Assembly (NCBI RefSeq): GCF_002160055.1
Contig: NZ_NFJV01000015.1
Coordinates: forward strand, 25,437 to 89,436
Length of the DNA stretch: 64,000 nt
Direction of reading: 5' to 3'
Source of the DNA: Mediterranea sp. An20
Lineage (GTDB): Bacteria > Bacteroidota > Bacteroidia > Bacteroidales > Bacteroidaceae
Below the pieces are notes generated by a model, which did not search any database, was not told the origin of the DNA, and worked only from the letters and a program-made list of their open reading frames with translations. Positions 62,357-64,000 of this stretch are shown here, piece by piece. The first letter of the stretch is position 1; each line of letters opens with the position of its first letter. The position numbers were made by a program, and so were the translations under genes.

Positions 62357-63543
62357 AGATATTGATTGTTTCTCCATCTTATCTGCCAGAGATAGGGGCG
62401 GCTCCTTCGCGTATCACTAATATGGCGGAAGGGCTATCTGCTTTAGGTGTGAATGTGGAGGTTTTAACTTGCTTGCCTAATTATCCATATGGACGTATCT
62501 TTGAGGGATACCGAGGTATCTTTTCTAAAAAAGAGGTTGTTAATGGGATTACTGTTTTTCGATATTGGACGTATGCGACAGTATCAAAAAAACCTTTGAT
62601 TCGTTTGTTTGGTATGTGCGCATTTTCTTTTACACTCTGGCGTTTTGCATTTAAATGGAAACGCATAAAATCTTATGATAAGATTATCATTCAAACCCCG
62701 CCTATTCTTTCTGCTGCTTCGGCCATGCTTCTTTTCCGTTGTTGCTATCGTAAAAAGGTATTGCTAAATGTCTCTGACCTATGGCCTTTATCTGCAGTTG
62801 AATTAGGGGCTGTAAAGGAAGGAAGCACATATTATCGGGTTATGGCTGGAATAGAACGCTTTTTATATCGTAAGGCTACGGCTTATCAAGGTCAAAGCCA
62901 AGAAATAGTAGAGCATGTCAGGCTATATGTTCCGGAAAAACAGTCATTTTTGTATCGGAATTTGCAACCAGGTGTTTTAACTGCTGTACATCCAGAACCA
63001 CACCGTCCTCCTTTCAAAATAGTATATGCCGGTCTGTTGGGAGTTGCACAGAACATATTGGAACTGATCCAACAAATTAATTTTAAAGAACTCGGAGTGG
63101 AATTGCACTTATTTGGTGGAGGTAATCAAGCTCAAGAAATAGAAAAATTTTTGGATGGGGAAGATAGAGGTATTTTTTATCACGGTACTTTGCCTAAAGC
63201 ACAAATGCGTGAGGAATTGATTCGTTATGATGCTTCTATTATTCCTTTGACTATTCCAATTAAAGGTGCGGTTCCTTCTAAATTATTTGATTTGTTGCCT
63301 TTAGGCATTCCTATTTTGTTTTGCGGAGGGGGAGAAGGAGAATATATTGTTAGGCAATATCAGTTGGGGTTGGTTTCTGCTCCTAGGGATTATATACAGT
63401 TATCTGAAAACATACGTGCTATGTCACAATTATCAGACGAAACCTATCTGCAAATGCGGAGAAATTGTTTAGATGCTTCACAGGGTGTATTTTCTTTTGA
63501 GAAACAATTAAATGCATATAAATTATTCTTAGACAAGGTATGA
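62353..63543 (+). CDS. Glycosyltransferase family 4 (WbuB-like)
   Basis: A 396-residue GT-B transferase. The N-terminus ILIVSPSYLPEIGAAPSRITNMAEGLSALGVNVEVLT and YPYGRIFEGYRG are typical of the WbuB group, which adds amino sugars. The C-terminal half has PLTIPIKGAVPSKLFDLLPLGIPILF. It overlaps wecB by 4 bp (ATGA) and is the last gene of the locus. Specificity not assigned. Confidence 0.88.
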   Translation: MKILIVSPSYLPEIGAAPSRITNMAEGLSALGVNVEVLTCLPNYPYGRIFEGYRGIFSKKEVVNGITVFRYWTYATVSKKPLIRLFGMCAFSFTLWRFAFKWKRIKSYDKIIIQTPPILSAASAMLLFRCCYRKKVLLNVSDLWPLSAVELGAVKEGSTYYRVMAGIERFLYRKATAYQGQSQEIVEHVRLYVPEKQSFLYRNLQPGVLTAVHPEPHRPPFKIVYAGLLGVAQNILELIQQINFKELGVELHLFGGGNQAQEIEKFLDGEDRGIFYHGTLPKAQMREELIRYDASIIPLTIPIKGAVPSKLFDLLPLGIPILFCGGGEGEYIVRQYQLGLVSAPRDYIQLSENIRAMSQLSDETYLQMRRNCLDASQGVFSFEKQLNAYKLFLDKV

Positions 63544-63637
63544 GTATGGATATATTGAGAAGTATATTTTGTGAGTTTAATCTGCGCTGTGTGTTTTTCC
63601 CATCGTCTTCTTCATAAATTCGTTATATTGTTATATA

Positions 63638-63645
63638 TTTGCAAA
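63638..63645 (+). promoter_or_regulatory. -7 box of Rpn copy 2
   Basis: TATATTTG, in the same context as copy 1 (30821-30828); near-identity with copy 1 starts about 60 nt before the ATG. Confidence 0.55.
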
Positions 63646-63668
63646 AATAACCAATAACATTCCGCTTT

Positions 63669-64000
63669 ATGACCATCATCGCCAATCCGATATACGATTC
63701 CGTGTTCAAGTTCCTGATGGAAGATGAACGTGCGGCAAAGGTGCTGCTTTCTGCCCTGCTGCAGCAGGAGGTGCATGACCTGAAGATGCGCCGCAATGAA
63801 TATACCAATCTTAACCAGACCCGTATATCATTGTTCCGCATCGATTTCTCAGCCCGTATTAAGGATGCTGCGGGCAGGGAACAGTTGGTGCTGATAGAGC
63901 TTCAGAAGACCTGGCTGATGACGGAGACCCTGCGTTTCCGCCAGTATCTGGGCACCCAATATCTGGACATGGAGAATATCTCGTCGTCGGGGAGCGGGGC
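63669..64000 (+). CDS. Rpn family nuclease, copy 2 (cut by window edge)
   Basis: The first 332 bp of a second Rpn/PD-(D/E)XK gene. By eye only two bases differ from copy 1 (30856-31187), both silent. Asp59 and Glu77-x-Gln79 are conserved. The C-terminal coiled coil lies outside the window, so its repeat number cannot be compared. It is in the same orientation as copy 1, directly after the polysaccharide locus. Confidence 0.85.
   Translation, partial: MTIIANPIYDSVFKFLMEDERAAKVLLSALLQQEVHDLKMRRNEYTNLNQTRISLFRIDFSARIKDAAGREQLVLIELQKTWLMTETLRFRQYLGTQYLDMENISSSGSG

Overview
The window is Bacteroidales chromosome, most likely genus Bacteroides. Support: the Bacteroides promoter form (-33 TTTG, about 20 nt, -7 TAnnTTTG) before many genes, a type III glutamine synthetase, the trp order B-E-G-D-C-F-A, a UpxY-type antiterminator, and many lipoprotein signals. 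No rRNA, tRNA, IS element or CRISPR array was seen. Codon use is even and GC-rich up to about 50.5 kb, then clearly AT-rich in most of the polysaccharide genes.

Layout. 0-3 kb: edge of a putative HpaII-like restriction gene, a YigZ-family protein, glycerate kinase, an AraC-type regulator. 3.4-9.3 kb: tripartite RND efflux operon (adaptor, pump, outer membrane lipoprotein). 9.3-22.9 kb: MATE transporter, an ECF sigma module with two matching divergent promoters, a flavodoxin-fold reductase, patatin, NAD synthetase, a YgiQ radical SAM protein, an OmpR-type two-component system, ferritin, a DUF4468 protein. 23.2-29.4 kb: dapF, dapL, P-II protein, ammonium channel and glutamine synthetase III, a lysine/cell-wall and nitrogen-assimilation cluster. 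30-32.6 kb: orphan sugar ketoisomerase-like cupin, an Rpn/PD-(D/E)XK nuclease with a tandem heptad tail, a DUF308 protein. 32.7-39.7 kb: trp operon with a Trp-rich leader peptide and a strong attenuator. 39.6-41.6 kb: C11 (clostripain-like) lipoprotein protease and a small secreted protein. 42.2-63.5 kb: complete polysaccharide locus (UpxY, unknown protein, initiating transferase, CDP-3,6-dideoxyhexose genes with an embedded toxin-antitoxin pair, flippase, polymerase, five glycosyltransferases, Galf and ManNAcA precursor genes, a heparinase-family protein). 63.7-64 kb: a near-identical second Rpn copy, cut by the window edge.

Main observation: the polysaccharide locus is preceded by a 214-bp segment bounded by perfect 25-bp inverted repeats (41851-41875 and 42040-42064). 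Inside is a near-ideal Bacteroides promoter (TTTG-N20-TAATTTTG) on the minus strand, facing away from the locus. This is a phase-variable promoter captured in the OFF orientation; inversion would place it about 165 nt before upxY.

Second: short arrays of three or four 21- or 22-bp units occur in at least eight intergenic gaps (15.8, 15.9, 20.8, 29.5, 38.7, 41.7, 44.5, 48.6 kb), some inside operons, with a related 22-bp palindrome array inside the efflux operon (7.7 kb). The fixed two-helical-turn period with variable sequence suggests a dispersed protein-binding or selfish repeat family not explained by any gene.
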